This document shows, in pieces, positions 5,306 to 5,380 of a stretch of 5,380 nucleotides of DNA. The translations under genes and the position numbers were made by a program. The notes beneath the pieces were generated by a model, which was not told the origin of the DNA, ran no database searches, and saw only the letters and a program-made list of their open reading frames with translations. Source of the stretch: Eubacteriales bacterium (GTDB taxonomy: Bacteria; Bacillota; Clostridia; Peptostreptococcales; Anaerovoracaceae); the NCBI GenBank assembly GCA_028680875.1, contig JAQUJQ010000120.1:1-5380 (forward strand), given 5' to 3'. Each line of letters starts with the position of its first letter. Position 1 is the stretch's first letter.

Positions 5306-5380
5306 ATGTTGGGACCAATTATTCACGCAGTGGCCATTGTGGTATGTGCCTTATTGGGACGCTTTGTTCTTAAGGGATTG
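5306..5380 (+). CDS. DUF554-like membrane protein, N-terminal fragment
   Basis: The frame opens with ATG on the base after the preceding stop and runs to the window end, giving 25 residues. The start MLGPIIHAVAIVVCALLGRF followed by VLKGL is one hydrophobic membrane segment with a glycine-rich end, and resembles the opening of DUF554 family proteins (YqgA/YdfK), which typically read like M-G-x-x-x-N-A-x-A-I-I-x-G-x-L-x-G followed by a KKG turn. In those proteins this helix is the first of about six or seven. The family is an integral membrane family of poorly defined function. The assignment rests on only 25 residues and could be wrong, but a membrane protein is clear. The zero-base spacing to the P-loop/Gls24 gene implies one operon and suggests a working pair. 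Confidence 0.6.
   Translation, partial: MLGPIIHAVAIVVCALLGRFVLKGL

Overview
The window looks like a chromosomal segment of a low-to-mid GC, anaerobic Gram-positive bacterium, most likely a Clostridia member (Peptococcaceae-like, an inference from protein style). The main reasons are a clostridial-type 2[4Fe-4S] ferredoxin, a Rex redox repressor, an ABC-F protein of the YdiF type, strong AGGAGG-like ribosome binding sites and a P-loop protein ending in an Asp23/Gls24-like domain. No tRNA, rRNA, CRISPR array, insertion sequence or prophage gene is visible; this is mostly core genome with one poorly characterised gene pair at the right end.

Layout, left to right. Positions 1-954 (+) hold tsaD without its first roughly 15-20 codons; its product helps make the t6A37 modification of tRNA. 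It converges on a minus-strand pair: acpP (1340 to 1107, acyl carrier protein) and, upstream of it, an ABC-F ATPase gene (3362 to 1410). The 152-base gap between tsaD and acpP carries two inverted-repeat structures that probably end transcription from both sides. A 146-base divergent region (3363-3508) separates the ABC-F gene from rex (3509-4144, +) and carries a clear -10 element followed by a Rex-operator-like sequence. rex converges on a minus-strand ferredoxin gene (4379 to 4209) across a shared 12-bp-stem bidirectional terminator. Divergent from ferredoxin, 4502-5305 (+) encodes a P-loop NTPase fused to an Asp23/Gls24-like domain, and directly after its stop codon begins a membrane protein resembling the DUF554 family, cut by the window end.

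How they fit together. tsaD, the ABC-F gene and rex lie in the same relative order as ydiE-ydiF-ydiH in Bacillus subtilis as I remember it, so this is probably an old Firmicutes neighbourhood into which acpP, ferredoxin and the P-loop/Gls24 gene have been placed. tsaD and the ABC-F protein both serve translation. Rex and ferredoxin both concern redox balance, although no convincing Rex site is seen at the ferredoxin promoter. The least understood part is the P-loop/Asp23 fusion and its tightly coupled DUF554-like partner. A second oddity is an abrupt GC jump inside tsaD (about 27% to 61%), which may mark a recombined segment.
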